DNA of 64,000 nucleotides from Thermanaeromonas toyohensis ToBE (GCF_900176005.1 NZ_LT838272.1:310001-374000); one strand, 5' to 3'. Counted from the first letter of the stretch, positions 9,094 to 17,837 are shown. A program made the numbers and translations. Notes: generated by a model not told the origin, from the sequence alone.

Positions 9094-9178
9094 GATATTG
9101 GCAGTAAGCTTTCGGTAGAAGAAGGGCTAAAGAAGCGGAGTTAAAGCGTAGATGAAGTGGAGAGGGCCTCTATACTTA

Positions 9179-9187
9179 TGTTATAAT
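9179..9187 (+). promoter_or_regulatory. Extended -10 promoter TGTTATAAT
   Basis: A TG one base before a perfect TATAAT (9182-9187) gives an extended -10 element; no good -35 is visible. Transcription would start near 9194, right at the SD (AGGGTGAG, 9194-9201) of the small membrane-protein gene. That gene's SD would then be almost at the 5' end of the message. Confidence 0.5.
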
Positions 9188-9208
9188 ATCCATAGGGTGA
9201 GTTAGCCC

Positions 9209-9334
9209 ATGGTTGTATATGGGGTTATTCTTTTAGGTGGAGTAGTGTTAGTCTGCGGGTATTACCTCTATCGTCAACGGAAGGATCCAGGAATAGAAAT
9301 TTTCCCAAGGAATACACCTCCGAATAAAGGATAA
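9209..9334 (+). CDS. 41-residue single-pass membrane peptide, unknown function
   Basis: The ATG at 9209 has an AGGGTGAG SD 7 bases upstream and opens a 41-codon frame ending at TAA 9332-9334. Residues 2-21 (VVYGVILLGGVVLVCGYYLY) form one transmembrane helix, followed by a short basic and polar tail (RQRKDPG...). I do not recognise a family. Good SD, a promoter just upstream and a clear membrane-segment/basic-tail pattern argue that it is real. It sits 56 bases before the HD-GYP gene and may be co-transcribed with it. Confidence 0.55.
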   Translation: MVVYGVILLGGVVLVCGYYLYRQRKDPGIEIFPRNTPPNKG

Positions 9335-9390
9335 ATTCAAATTGTGTCGAATAACTGGTCGTGAGCAGGGAAAGGGAGGAAGGGGAACAT

Positions 9391-10488
9391 TTGCGGGTAC
9401 TTCCTCTGGAATGCTTGCGACCGGGTATGGTGGTAGCCCGGCCCATCTTTGATGCAGAAGGCCGGGTATTATTAAATAAGGGTGTTATCTTAAAGCCATA
9501 TTACATACAGCGGCTACGTGAATTAGGTATACCGGCCGTTTATATAGCCGATGAGACAGGGCCGGAGGAAGAAATAGCGGACGTAGTGTCCGAGGCCACC
9601 CGGCTTAAGGCCCTAAAGTTGGTTAAAGAAACAATGGAAGGAGTTAAAGGAAATAGGAGCGCAGGTAAGGCAACTTTAATTGAACCACAACGTGTACGGC
9701 AAGTAGTAGAAAATATTATCGAGGATCTCTTGAGCCATAAGGGTATAATGGTTAATCTTAAGGATATAAGGGCCCTTGATGATTACACCTTTGCCCATTC
9801 AGTTAATGTGTGCATTTTCGCTGTTATTACAGGGATAACCTTAAAGTATCCTAAAGCCAGCCTCCTCCAGTTGGGCATGGGTGCTTTACTACATGATATT
9901 GGGAAAACCCTTATACCCGTTGAGATTCTTAATAAGCCGGGTCCCTTAACCCCAGAAGAATATGAAATAGTATGTAAACATGCACAGCTAGGTTTTGAGA
10001 TATTAAACCAGCAGGAAGGGTTGGGGAAGCTTGTTCCCCTTGTGGCTGGTCAGCATCATGAACGGTATAACGGCAGCGGTTATCCTTGTGGTCTTAAAGG
10101 GGAGGCTATTCATGAATTTGCAGCGATAACAGCTATTGTGGATGAATACGATGCTTTGACAGCTGACCGGGTGTATCGCAAAGCCTATCCCGCTCACGAG
10201 GCTTATGAGATGCTGGCAGCAGCAGGTAATTTTAAACATGATTACCGTTTAGTGAAGGCTTTCCTCTCGAACGTAGCCGCTTATCCTGTAGGTACTTTAG
10301 TGCAGCTTAATACGGGGGAGGTAGGAATAGTACTAGAAACCCTCCCGGGAAATTCCCATAAGCCCCGGGTGCGTCTTCTTTACGACCGCGAGGGGAGACC
10401 GCTTAAAGTTCAGCCAGAACTAAACTTAGCTGAGGAATGGGAACGGTGGATCGTGAAGGTGGTACCGCCTGGGGATGAACTTAAATAG
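9391..10488 (+). CDS. HD-GYP domain protein, probable cyclic-di-GMP phosphodiesterase
   Basis: This protein has 365 residues from TTG 9391. An N-terminal domain of about 60 residues (LECLRPGMVVARPIFDAEGRV) of the type often found before HD-GYP domains is followed by the HD-GYP core. The core has DDYTFAHSVNV, ALLHDIGKTLIP (the HD pair), CKHAQLGFEIL and HHERYNGSGYP, the GYP signature, then EYDALTADRVYRKAY. HD-GYP enzymes hydrolyse cyclic-di-GMP to GMP or pGpG using a di- or tri-metal site. A C-terminal 80-residue extension resembles those of similar clostridial proteins. The TTG has a strong GGGAGGAAGGGG SD, whereas the in-frame GTG at 9361 has none. It is followed by fmdB-like and may share its transcript. 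Confidence 0.88.
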   Translation: MRVLPLECLRPGMVVARPIFDAEGRVLLNKGVILKPYYIQRLRELGIPAVYIADETGPEEEIADVVSEATRLKALKLVKETMEGVKGNRSAGKATLIEPQRVRQVVENIIEDLLSHKGIMVNLKDIRALDDYTFAHSVNVCIFAVITGITLKYPKASLLQLGMGALLHDIGKTLIPVEILNKPGPLTPEEYEIVCKHAQLGFEILNQQEGLGKLVPLVAGQHHERYNGSGYPCGLKGEAIHEFAAITAIVDEYDALTADRVYRKAYPAHEAYEMLAAAGNFKHDYRLVKAFLSNVAAYPVGTLVQLNTGEVGIVLETLPGNSHKPRVRLLYDREGRPLKVQPELNLAEEWERWIVKVVPPGDELK

Positions 10489-10507
10489 GTAAACGGGGTG
10501 AGAATAA

Positions 10508-10726
10508 ATGCCAACCTATGATTTTAGGTGCCAGGAATGCGGGCATATCTTCAGTGAATTTGTACCTATAAAAGATAAAGATAAAGTGCGCTGTCCAGCC
10601 TGCGGAGGGGCTGTGAGCCAGCGGTTTACCGGTTTTATTTATATGGCGAAAGGTAACGGTGGTAGCGTAAGCTCGGGTGGCAGTTGTAGCGGTAATAGCT
10701 GTAGCAGTTGTAGCGGGTGTCATTAG
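10508..10726 (+). CDS. FmdB-family zinc-ribbon protein
   Basis: A 72-residue protein that starts with MPTYDFRCQECGHIF and continues with VRCPACGGAVSQRF, giving the CxxC...CxxC zinc ribbon of the FmdB/CxxC_CxxC_SSSS family. The tail is rich in Gly, Ser and Cys and ends in four more cysteines and a histidine. The family is annotated as a putative regulatory or metal-related protein; its function is not established. SD is GGGGTGAG. The terminator at 10733 closes the unit. Confidence 0.88.
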   Translation: MPTYDFRCQECGHIFSEFVPIKDKDKVRCPACGGAVSQRFTGFIYMAKGNGGSVSSGGSCSGNSCSSCSGCH

Positions 10727-10732
10727 AACGGG

Positions 10733-10759
10733 AAAGGCCTCGTGGAAGAGGCCTTTTTT
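10733..10759. terminator. Bidirectional rho-independent terminator
   Basis: AAAGGCCTC (10733-10741) and GAGGCCTTT (10748-10756) form a nine-pair stem flanked by T-runs on the + strand and A-runs that read as T on the other. It can serve the FmdB gene and the convergent 44-residue gene. Confidence 0.88.
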
Positions 10760-10761
10760 CT

Positions 10762-10896
10762 TCACTTTTTGCTAAGAGCTATGAGATAAATTTCGTCCGT
10801 TCCTGCAATTGTATTGAGGAGCTGTTCTGCTTCTTTAAGCTTTTCTAGCTGGTTTTCATTTAGGGTAGCTATTTTTAGCCTTTCCCAGTTAAGCAT
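10762..10896 (-). CDS. 44-residue conserved-looking small protein, unknown function
   Basis: Reading on the - strand, an AAAGGAGGT SD lies 8 bases before an ATG at 10896. The 44 residues are MLNWERLKIATLNEN followed by a short amphipathic helix (QLEKLKEAEQLLNTIAG) and TDEIYLIALSKK. The frame continues further upstream without an SD, so the shorter start is preferred. I do not recognise a named family. The gene shares a terminator with the FmdB gene and is separated from lctP by a 452-base region. Confidence 0.55.
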   Translation of the reverse strand: MLNWERLKIATLNENQLEKLKEAEQLLNTIAGTDEIYLIALSKK

Positions 10897-11348
10897 TCCT
10901 TTGACCTCCTTTCCAAAGATTATTTTTGCTTTATTACTTATGTATGATGCTGGGAATTCACTCCGAAAGATAAAAAATTGCATTGTCTTAGATTTTAGTA
11001 GATCCAAAGGGAAAAGTCGACATTAGTGAAAGAGAGTATTTGCTTTCGCTTCATTTTTCAGGTTTAGTGTTTAAAGTTGCATAAAAATTATTATTTAACT
11101 GGCAGGATTTTTTGCTTTCATGTTGAATATATTGTACATGTAAGATGGTCTAACTATCAGAACATATAAAAAGAGAGGGGGCGAGAGGAGTAGACTACGC
11201 CCAACGAAATAATTTAGAAAAGTGATTTTAAAAAATACCCTAAACACGGTATTGGACAAAGCACAAGGGAATTTTTTAGCGGACGATATAATAAAAGCAG
11301 TAAAGTAATAAAAGCAGTAAAGTAAAAGCAGGAGGAAGGGGTGGCAAA
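10897..11348. other. 452-base intergenic region upstream of lctP
   Basis: This AT-rich region holds the SD of the minus-strand 44-residue gene and the lctP promoter region. A TATAAT sits at 11287-11292 without a convincing -35. At 11146-11156 TGGTCTAACTA resembles half of the TGGTnnnACCA operators used by GntR-type lactate regulators, but is imperfect. A GGGCG/CGCCC hairpin lies near 11180-11205. No coding region is convincing here. Confidence 0.5.
11290..11323 (+). repeat. Two tandem copies of a 17-bp unit in the lctP leader
   Basis: AATAAAAGCAGTAAAGT occurs at 11290-11306 and again at 11307-11323, with a third partial copy (AAAAGCAGG) running into the SD. It overlaps the end of the -10 element and forms the whole predicted leader. 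Confidence 0.85.
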
Positions 11349-13088
11349 ATGAAGTTTTATCAGAATTATAACCCGCTAGGTAGTTTTGCACTCTCTACTC
11401 TTGTGGCAGCTCTACCTATAATAGTTCTACTTTACCTTTTAGCCATTCATCCATGGAAAGATGAGCAGGGGCGACAGCATAGGGGCATTTTAGCTCCGTA
11501 TGCCGCAGCTTGCGCTGTTGCCACGGCTCTCCTTATAGCTATCTTAGTAGAAAAAATGCCAATACCCACAGCTATCGCAGCTTTTATAAATGGTTTTGCC
11601 TTTGGAATGTTACCTATTGGATGGATTGTATTTTCAGCTATGTTTCTTTATACCATGACCTTAGTAACTGGTAAATTCGAAATTGTAAAAAACACTGTCG
11701 CTGGAATATCGCCTGACAAGCGGCTTCAAGCTCTGCTAGTCGCCTTCTCCTTTGGAGCTTTTATGGAAGGCGCTGCAGGCTTCGGGACGCCAGTGGCAGT
11801 AGCAGGGGCAATGATGGTAGGCTTAGGATTTCGTCCGTTACCAGCGGCCGTGATCTGCTTAATTGCCAATACTGCACCTGTAGCATGGGGGGCTATCGGT
11901 ACTCCTATTATTACTTTAGCTGGTGTAAGCGGTATACCAGAGAAACTATTGACTATGATGGCGGGTAGACAGCTTCCTTTGTTTTCTATTATTGTTCCCT
12001 TCTGGATGGTAGCCACCTTAGTATTTATGAATAGAGGTACCTGGCGGGATGTTTGGGAGGTATGGCCTGCCACTTTAGTATGTGGTTTATCTTTTGCAGT
12101 GGCTCAATTCACCATGTCTCAGCTGGGTAATACCATGATTGTGGACATAGTTAGTGGTATCTTTAGTATGGTGGTAACGGCGCTCTTCTTAAAGATATGG
12201 CAGCCTAAACGTATTATTACTTCTGAAGAAGAATTCGGAAATCATGGTAAGACTAAGGGCTTAGATCCTGATTGGCGCAAAAAATTGCCCCACTATAGTA
12301 CTGGTGAAATTATCCAGGCCTGGATGCCCTGGATTCTCCTATCTGTTGCGGTTTTCCTATGGGGCCTGCCCGGTTGGAAAAGCTTCTTAAACAAGATTTC
12401 TGTGATAAATATACCTGTCCCTTATTTGCATAATGTGGTATACAGGGTACCACCTGTTGCTCCACAGCCTCATCCAGAACCTGCCATTTACACTTTTAAT
12501 TGGCTTTCAGCAGCTGGGACGGGGGTATTTATTGCCGCTCTTATTTCAGGACTCTTTGTCCTTCGTATGTCTGCAGAAGAATGGAAGTTGACCATTAGAC
12601 GCAACATAAACCGCATGAAATTGCCCCTTGCTACCATCGGCCTAGTACTTGGTCTCGGGTTTACTACCCGGTATTCTGGTCTGGATGCTATTTTAGGGCT
12701 AGCTTTTACCCGGACAGGATGGCTTTATCCTTTCTTTGCTTCCATGTTAGGATGGTTAGGCGTGTTTTTAACGGGTAGCGATACTTCTTCCAACGCTATG
12801 TTCGGTAGCCTCCAGCGTATAACGGCAGAACAGTTAGGTATGAATCCTGTGCTTATCGTTACAGCTAACAGCACTGGTGGTGTGATGGGCAAGATGATCG
12901 ATGCCCAAAGTATCGTGGTGGCTACTGCTGCTTGTTATGAAAATCAAGAGGAAGGGACCAAGGCAGTAGGACCTATCTTCCGCAATGTAGTATGGCACAG
13001 CATTTCCTTAGCTATCCTACTTAGTTTCTGGATTTTCCTACAGGCATATGTATTCCCCTGGATGATACCGCCTTACACGCCGCGTTAA
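11349..13088 (+). CDS. lctP: L-lactate permease (LctP/LldP family)
   Basis: This 579-residue polytopic membrane protein is a close match in length (about 550-580) and motifs to the lactate permease family: SFGAFMEGAAGFGTPVAVAG, IANTAPVAWGAIGTPI, then FLTGSDTSSNAMFGSLQ near the C-terminus. It brings in lactate with protons, and glycolate in some members. In this host it would feed lactate oxidation. ATG 11349 has a strong AGGAGGAAGGGG SD. The gene is alone on its transcript and ends in the terminator that hosts the intron. Confidence 0.93.
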   Translation: MKFYQNYNPLGSFALSTLVAALPIIVLLYLLAIHPWKDEQGRQHRGILAPYAAACAVATALLIAILVEKMPIPTAIAAFINGFAFGMLPIGWIVFSAMFLYTMTLVTGKFEIVKNTVAGISPDKRLQALLVAFSFGAFMEGAAGFGTPVAVAGAMMVGLGFRPLPAAVICLIANTAPVAWGAIGTPIITLAGVSGIPEKLLTMMAGRQLPLFSIIVPFWMVATLVFMNRGTWRDVWEVWPATLVCGLSFAVAQFTMSQLGNTMIVDIVSGIFSMVVTALFLKIWQPKRIITSEEEFGNHGKTKGLDPDWRKKLPHYSTGEIIQAWMPWILLSVAVFLWGLPGWKSFLNKISVINIPVPYLHNVVYRVPPVAPQPHPEPAIYTFNWLSAAGTGVFIAALISGLFVLRMSAEEWKLTIRRNINRMKLPLATIGLVLGLGFTTRYSGLDAILGLAFTRTGWLYPFFASMLGWLGVFLTGSDTSSNAMFGSLQRITAEQLGMNPVLIVTANSTGGVMGKMIDAQSIVVATAACYENQEEGTKAVGPIFRNVVWHSISLAILLSFWIFLQAYVFPWMIPPYTPR

Positions 13089-13128
13089 GTAAAAGTAAAA
13101 GATTTAGCTGGGCTTTCAAAACTTGTAT

Positions 13129-13158
13129 GCCCCGGTTATATATACCGGGGCTTTGTTT
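13129..13158 (+). terminator. lctP terminator, interrupted by the group II intron
   Basis: GCCCCGGT (13129-13136) and ACCGGGGC (13144-13151) form an eight-pair stem with a TATATAT loop. TTTGTTT follows, and the intron begins directly after it. Confidence 0.85.
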
Positions 13159-15043
13159 GTGTGCCCGGCATGGGCGTTGGCTATAGGGTGGAAGTCCCGA
13201 ACGACGAAGGTAGCAGTAGTCGTTAGCTTAAGGCAAGGGTGTCCGCCGTGAGGCGGAATCCGAAGGAAGCCGGCGGCAAACCTCCGGTCCGACGAACAGG
13301 AACCGCATAGGAGGCTAACAGCAGTTGGATGAGCTTGCGAACCAAAGCGAAGTCCTTGCTACCGAAGGCTGCTGAGAGTATATGCGGCGGATGGATGGAG
13401 GGAAAGTCAACGCTCTTACCCGGGGAGGCCTGCCAGGTATGCCAGGTAACCTGGTAACCTGCACTGGAAGGTGCGGTTGAACTGGCAGGAGTCAGCAGAG
13501 GTCATAGTACCTCTCTCAGACGTCAGAGGGAGGGAAGGACCGAACATAAGGACAGGGAGGCACTTTATGAGTTTGAGAGAAGGGCGAAGACAGCCGAAAA
13601 TCCTGGAAGGGAGCTACCCACGGGAGGAAGCGGTGAATCTGCGGGGGACCGTGGGAGTGCCTAGTCCTTCTCCGGCACGAGTAGGGGAGCCACCCTGCGG
13701 GGACGGTACCGACCTGATGGAGAAGGTGGTAGAGCGGAGCAACATGCTTCGTGCCCTGCGCCGGGTAGAGAGCAACAAAGGAGCGGCTGGTGTAGACGGC
13801 ATGGAGATAAAATCCCTTCGACCATACCTCAAGGAGCACTGGCTGAGGATAAGGGAAGAGTTGCTCAAGGGAACCTATAGGCCGCAGCCGGTACGGAGGG
13901 TCGAAATCCCGAAACCCGACGGAGGCGTAAGGCTATTAGGGATACCCACGGTGCTGGACCGCCTGATCCAACAGGCCCTTTTACAAGCGTTAACGCCGAT
14001 TTTTGACCCGGGTTTCTCAGAACATAGTTTTGGCTTTAGGCCGGGCAGGAACGCCCACCAGGCGGTAAAAGAAGCCCAGGGGTATATTCGAGAGGGATAC
14101 AGGTATGTGGTGGACCTGGACTTAGAGAAATTCTTTGACCGGGTAAACCACGACATTCTCATGGCCAGGGTAGCCCGGAAAGTTAAGGACAAGAGAGTAC
14201 TGAAGCTTATCCGTGCTTACCTTAAGGCAGGGGTCATGGTGGGTGGTATCTGTATAACCTCAGAGGAAGGAACGCCGCAAGGAGGGCCGTTAAGCCCACT
14301 TTTAGCCAACATAATCCTTGACGATCTGGACAAGGAGTTAGAGAGACGGGGTCACAAATTTGTCCGTTATGCGGATGACTGCAACATATACGTAAAGAGC
14401 CAAAGGGCAGGACTTCGCGTAATAGAGAGCGTGAAAAGGTTTGTAGAGGGGCGACTAAAGCTCAAAGTCAATATGGAGAAGAGTGCAGTAGACCGGCCAT
14501 GGAGAAGGAAATTTTTAGGCTTCTCCTTCACCTGGGAACGGGAACCGAGGATAAGGCTAGCGCCCAAGACGATAAAGCGGTTTAAGGATAGGATACGGCA
14601 GATAACGAGGCGGAACTGGAGTATAGAGCTTAAGCAGCGCATAGAGCTTTTGAACACTTATCTTAAGGGATGGATAGGGTACTTTCGGCTAATAGACACG
14701 AGAAGCACTCTGGAAGCGTTGGATGAATGGATAAGGCGACGGCTCAGGATGTGTCTGTTAAAACAATGGAGGAAACCCCGCACCAGGAGACGTAACTTAG
14801 TAGCGCTAGGGATACCTGAAGACTGGGCGAGCCTTATAAGCGAGTCCCGGAAAGGGTACTGGCGGCTGGCGAACACTCCCCAAGTGAATAAGGCCCTTGG
14901 CCTTAAATATTGGAAAGACCAAGGGCTGACGAGCTTAGTTGAACGGTACTTAGAACTTCGTAGCGCCTTATGAACCGCCGTATACCGAACGGTACGTACG
15001 GTGGTGTGGGGGGACGGGGGTTAGCCACCCCCTCCTACCCGAT
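13159..15043 (+). mobile_element. Group II intron, class C (IIC) type, about 1.9 kb
   Basis: The element starts with GTGTG (matching the GUGYG 5' splice site) and GCCCGGCATGGGC, and ends at CCTACCCGAT. Domain V lies at about 14972-15010: two arms ending in TATACC and GGTACG around a GAAC tetraloop, with a two-base bulge. A CGC-type catalytic triad, as in IIC introns, is possible. Domain VI follows with GGGGG/CCCCC arms. Domain I and the other RNA domains occupy about 13160-13560. The encoded reverse transcriptase sits in domain IV. Insertion a few bases after a terminator stem is the known target preference of class C introns. Boundaries may be off by one or two bases. Confidence 0.88.
13567..14973 (+). 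CDS. ltrA: Group II intron reverse transcriptase/maturase
   Basis: A 468-residue intron-encoded protein that reverse-transcribes and helps splice its own intron. Visible RT blocks are SNKGAAGVDGM (RT0/1), PVRRVEIPKPDGGVRLLGIPTVLDRLIQQAL, FGFRPGRNAHQA, DLDLEKFFDRVNHD (RT3/4), GTPQGGPLSPLLANI, FVRYADDCNIYV (the YADD active site) and KFLGFSF. The maturase X domain follows (LNTYLKGWIGYFRLID). There is no C-terminal HNH endonuclease, which is usual for class C. ATG 13567 has SD AGGGAGG with 6-base spacing and the typical MSLREGR opening. The gene looks intact and ends where domain V begins. Confidence 0.93.
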   Translation: MSLREGRRQPKILEGSYPREEAVNLRGTVGVPSPSPARVGEPPCGDGTDLMEKVVERSNMLRALRRVESNKGAAGVDGMEIKSLRPYLKEHWLRIREELLKGTYRPQPVRRVEIPKPDGGVRLLGIPTVLDRLIQQALLQALTPIFDPGFSEHSFGFRPGRNAHQAVKEAQGYIREGYRYVVDLDLEKFFDRVNHDILMARVARKVKDKRVLKLIRAYLKAGVMVGGICITSEEGTPQGGPLSPLLANIILDDLDKELERRGHKFVRYADDCNIYVKSQRAGLRVIESVKRFVEGRLKLKVNMEKSAVDRPWRRKFLGFSFTWEREPRIRLAPKTIKRFKDRIRQITRRNWSIELKQRIELLNTYLKGWIGYFRLIDTRSTLEALDEWIRRRLRMCLLKQWRKPRTRRRNLVALGIPEDWASLISESRKGYWRLANTPQVNKALGLKYWKDQGLTSLVERYLELRSAL

Positions 15044-15074
15044 AACTTAACAAGAATTTAACATAGGAAAATCC

Positions 15075-15103
15075 TTGACACCCCTAGCTAGGTTCTTTAT
15101 ACT
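15075..15103 (+). promoter_or_regulatory. Consensus sigma-A promoter of the ilv-leu operon
   Basis: A perfect TTGACA (15075-15080), a 17-base spacer and TATACT (15098-15103). The leader to ilvE is about 80 bases, too short for a T-box, and I see no transcription attenuator in it. The promoter lies only 32 bases after the intron's 3' end, so the operon does not depend on read-through from lctP. Confidence 0.85.
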
Positions 15104-15188
15104 GAAACATAAACATATTTTTTAAGGCTTTATTATTTCTTCTTTTGGGCGGGTGAGGCCCTAAGGAGAGTGGGAGGGAAGAGATAGG

Positions 15189-16076
15189 GTGGGGCTTATT
15201 ATTTACTTAGATGGTAAATTTGTGAACGAAGAAGAGGCTAAAGTTTCTGTGTTTGATCACGGGCTCCTTTATGGTGATGGTGTGTTTGAGGGTATCCGAG
15301 CTTATCATGGTCGGGTGTTTAAGTTAAAGGAGCACATCCAGAGGCTTTATGAATCGGCCAGGCATATAGCCCTGGACCCTGGTCTTACCCAGGAACAAAT
15401 GATGGAGGTAGTACTGGAAACCTGCCGGCGTAACAACCTTAAGGATGCTTATATCCGGCTAGTGGTAACTAGGGGCCGTGGTGATTTGGGACTAGATCCG
15501 CGCAAATGCCCCAAACCCTTCATCTTCTGCATCGCCGCTGATATTCAGCTTTATCCAGAGGAGCTGTATGAACGGGGGTTGGAGCTGGTTACGGTAGGGA
15601 CGCGAAGGAACGCGCCCGATGCCTTGGATCCGCGCATTAAGTCCCTAAATTATCTTAATAACATTCTAGCCAAAATAGAGGCTACCCGCGCGGGGGCACC
15701 AGAAGGATTGATGCTCAATAAAGAAGGCTATGTGGCAGAAGCAACGGGGGATAACATATTTATTGTTAAAAATGGCTACCTCTATACCCCTCCTGCTCAC
15801 ATCGGCCTTTTGGAGGGCATCACCCGGAATACAGTCCTTGACTTAGCTAGGAAGCTTGGTATACCTGCGGCAGAAAAAGTGTTCACCCGCCATGATGTAT
15901 ATACGGCGGATGAATGCTTCTTAACCGGGACTGCAGCAGAAGTTATCCCTGTAAGCCAGCTAGATAGCCGGCCTATCGGGGATGGCAGGCCGGGACCTAT
16001 AACCCGGAGGCTTATCAGCGCTTTTCGCGAGTTAACCCAGGTAGATGGACCGGAAATCTTTCCCCGGAAGGAGTAG
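15189..16076 (+). CDS. ilvE: Branched-chain amino acid aminotransferase
   Basis: IlvE moves an amino group between glutamate and the 2-oxoacids of valine, leucine and isoleucine; it is a PLP enzyme of fold type IV. The 295 residues are typical. Visible motifs are DHGLLYGDGVFEGIRAY, the PLP lysine within DPRIKSLNYLNN, EATGDNIFIV and the phosphate-cup region LTGTAAEVIPV. Start is GTG 15189 with a GGGAGGGA SD. It is the first gene of a ten-gene operon. D-amino acid transaminases share the fold, but the operon context supports IlvE. Confidence 0.92.
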   Translation: MGLIIYLDGKFVNEEEAKVSVFDHGLLYGDGVFEGIRAYHGRVFKLKEHIQRLYESARHIALDPGLTQEQMMEVVLETCRRNNLKDAYIRLVVTRGRGDLGLDPRKCPKPFIFCIAADIQLYPEELYERGLELVTVGTRRNAPDALDPRIKSLNYLNNILAKIEATRAGAPEGLMLNKEGYVAEATGDNIFIVKNGYLYTPPAHIGLLEGITRNTVLDLARKLGIPAAEKVFTRHDVYTADECFLTGTAAEVIPVSQLDSRPIGDGRPGPITRRLISAFRELTQVDGPEIFPRKE

Positions 16077-16085
16077 TGAGGGAAA

Positions 16086-17744
16086 TTGCGTAGCGATAGC
16101 ATGAAAAAAGGCTTAGCGCGGGCTCCTCACCGCTCGTTATTTAAAGCTACTGGCCTTACGGATGAAGAATTATCTCGCCCCCTTATAGGAATTGTAAACT
16201 CCTACAATGAACTCGCTCCGGGCCATGTTCACTTAAAACTTGTAGCCGAGGCCGTAAAAGCAGGTGTGCGGATGGCCGGGGGAACTCCTTTAGAGTTTTC
16301 CACTATAGGGGTCTGCGATGGTATTGCCATGAACCACCTGGGTATGAAATATTCTTTGGCCAGCCGTGAACTTATTGCTGATAGTATCGAAATAATGGCT
16401 ATAGCTCATCCCTTTGATGGCCTGGTTTTCATTACCAATTGTGACAAAATAGTTCCGGGGATGCTTATGGCTGCCGCAAGACTAAACATACCCGCCATTT
16501 TTATAAGCGGTGGCCCTATGTTGGCTGGACGATACCTGGGAAGGGATGTATCCCTTACCACCATGTTTGAGGGCGTAGGTGCAGTTCAGGCAGGTAAGAT
16601 GACGGAAGAAGAGCTTAAGGAGCTGGAGGATTGCGCCTGCCCAGGATGCGGTTCTTGTGCAGGGATGTTCACGGCTAATACCATGAATTGTCTTACAGAA
16701 GCCTTAGGGATGGGCTTGCCAGGCCATGGCACCATCCCGGCTGTACATGCTGCTAGAGTGCGCTTGGCTAAGGAGGCCGGGCAAAAAATTTTGGAGTTGG
16801 TGAAGAGGGACATCCGTCCCCGGGATATCATGACCGAAGCGGCCTTCCATAACGCGGTGGCTGTAGATATGGCTCTGGGAGGCTCTACCAATACCTGCTT
16901 GCATCTTCCGGCCATCGCTAGGGAGGCAGGGGTAGAGTTACCTTTACAAGTTTTCGATGAAGCTAGCCGGCGCGTACCCCAACTTTGCAAGCTAGATCCA
17001 GCGGGTAACTATCATATACAGGATTTACATGAAGCTGGTGGTATCCCAGCGGTTATGGCTGAGCTATACCGTGCTGGATTGCTAGAGGGTAATTGCCTGA
17101 CAGTAACGGGCCGGACGGTAGCAGAAAATTGCCAGGGGAAAAAGGTGTACAACCCGGAGGTCATCCGGCCTGTGGAAGATCCTTATAGCCCGGATGGTGG
17201 TCTAGCTATACTTTATGGTAGCCTAGCTCCGGAGGGAGCAGTGGTTAAAAAGGGAGCTGTGCTCCCAGAAATGATGGTCCATAAGGGACCAGCACGGGTC
17301 TTCGATAGTGAAGAAGAAGCTTTTGAAGCTATCATCGGCGGAAAGATTAAGCCGGGCGATGTAGTAGTTATTCGTTACGAGGGGCCGAGGGGAGGCCCCG
17401 GGATGCGGGAGATGTTAAGTCCCACCGCGGCTCTGGCTGGCATGGGTTTGGATACTTCAGTTGCTTTGATTACCGACGGCCGCTTTTCTGGTGCCAGCCG
17501 GGGAGCTTCCATAGGTCATGTGTCCCCGGAAGCTGCGGCTGGAGGGCCCTTAAGTTTGGTAAAGGAAGGAGATCTTATTTCTATTGATATCCCAGGACGT
17601 CGATTGGATCTCTTAGTAGAAGAAGAAGAGATGGAGCGCCGGAAGAAGGAGTGGCAGCCGCCGGCTCCAAAGATAACAAGCGGATATTTGGCTCGCTACG
17701 CACGCCAGGTGAGCTCTGGCGCCCGGGGTGCAGTACTAGAGTAG
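16086..17744 (+). CDS. ilvD: Dihydroxy-acid dehydratase
   Basis: IlvD dehydrates 2,3-dihydroxy-isovalerate and -3-methylvalerate to the 2-oxoacids. The 552 residues match the family. Iron-sulfur ligands are visible in [20 protein letters not shown] and [18 protein letters not shown]; the late [11 protein letters not shown] motif holds the catalytic serine region. The TTG start at 16086 gives [18 protein letters not shown], the standard opening of the family, 9 bases after ilvE, with SD GTGAGGGA overlapping its stop. Confidence 0.95.
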   Translation: MRSDSMKKGLARAPHRSLFKATGLTDEELSRPLIGIVNSYNELAPGHVHLKLVAEAVKAGVRMAGGTPLEFSTIGVCDGIAMNHLGMKYSLASRELIADSIEIMAIAHPFDGLVFITNCDKIVPGMLMAAARLNIPAIFISGGPMLAGRYLGRDVSLTTMFEGVGAVQAGKMTEEELKELEDCACPGCGSCAGMFTANTMNCLTEALGMGLPGHGTIPAVHAARVRLAKEAGQKILELVKRDIRPRDIMTEAAFHNAVAVDMALGGSTNTCLHLPAIAREAGVELPLQVFDEASRRVPQLCKLDPAGNYHIQDLHEAGGIPAVMAELYRAGLLEGNCLTVTGRTVAENCQGKKVYNPEVIRPVEDPYSPDGGLAILYGSLAPEGAVVKKGAVLPEMMVHKGPARVFDSEEEAFEAIIGGKIKPGDVVVIRYEGPRGGPGMREMLSPTAALAGMGLDTSVALITDGRFSGASRGASIGHVSPEAAAGGPLSLVKEGDLISIDIPGRRLDLLVEEEEMERRKKEWQPPAPKITSGYLARYARQVSSGARGAVLE

Positions 17745-17837
17745 ATTGCCTTTAAGGTGGTAGTTAAGCACCGCCATGGCGTTACTTCATGGTAGGTGCA
17801 GTGCTAGGCAAACTCCCTTCAAGGAGGTGCTTTTACC
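17745..17837 (+). promoter_or_regulatory. Structured ilvD-ilvB intergenic region and ilvB ribosome binding site
   Basis: A bulged hairpin pairs GCACC-CCATG (17768-17778) with CATGG-GGTGC (17788-17799). Downstream, CTCC (17813-17816) can pair with GGAG within the strong SD AAGGAGGTG (17821-17829). In-frame reading through this segment is blocked by TAG at 17805. The SD is 8 bases from an ATT codon at 17838 that is in frame with ilvB. A TTG at 17839 in the next frame reads only nine codons before TAA. Confidence 0.55.

Noticed and set aside
10897-11007. Longer form of the 44-residue minus-strand protein (81 residues)
   Set aside because: The extension lacks an SD, while the internal ATG at 10896 has an AAAGGAGGT at ideal spacing.
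11100-11116. Sigma-54-like promoter TGGCAGG...TTGCT upstream of lctP
   Set aside because: The GG and GC elements are 11 bases apart instead of the required 10, and no enhancer-binding regulator is nearby.
11095-11391. 98-residue hydrophobic open frame on the - strand before lctP
   Set aside because: It overlaps the promoter, leader and start of lctP, has no SD, and the product is a translation of AT-rich non-coding DNA.
15104-15188. T-box or other leader riboswitch before ilvE
   Set aside because: The leader is only about 80 bases and shows no T-box sequence, specifier hairpin or terminator.
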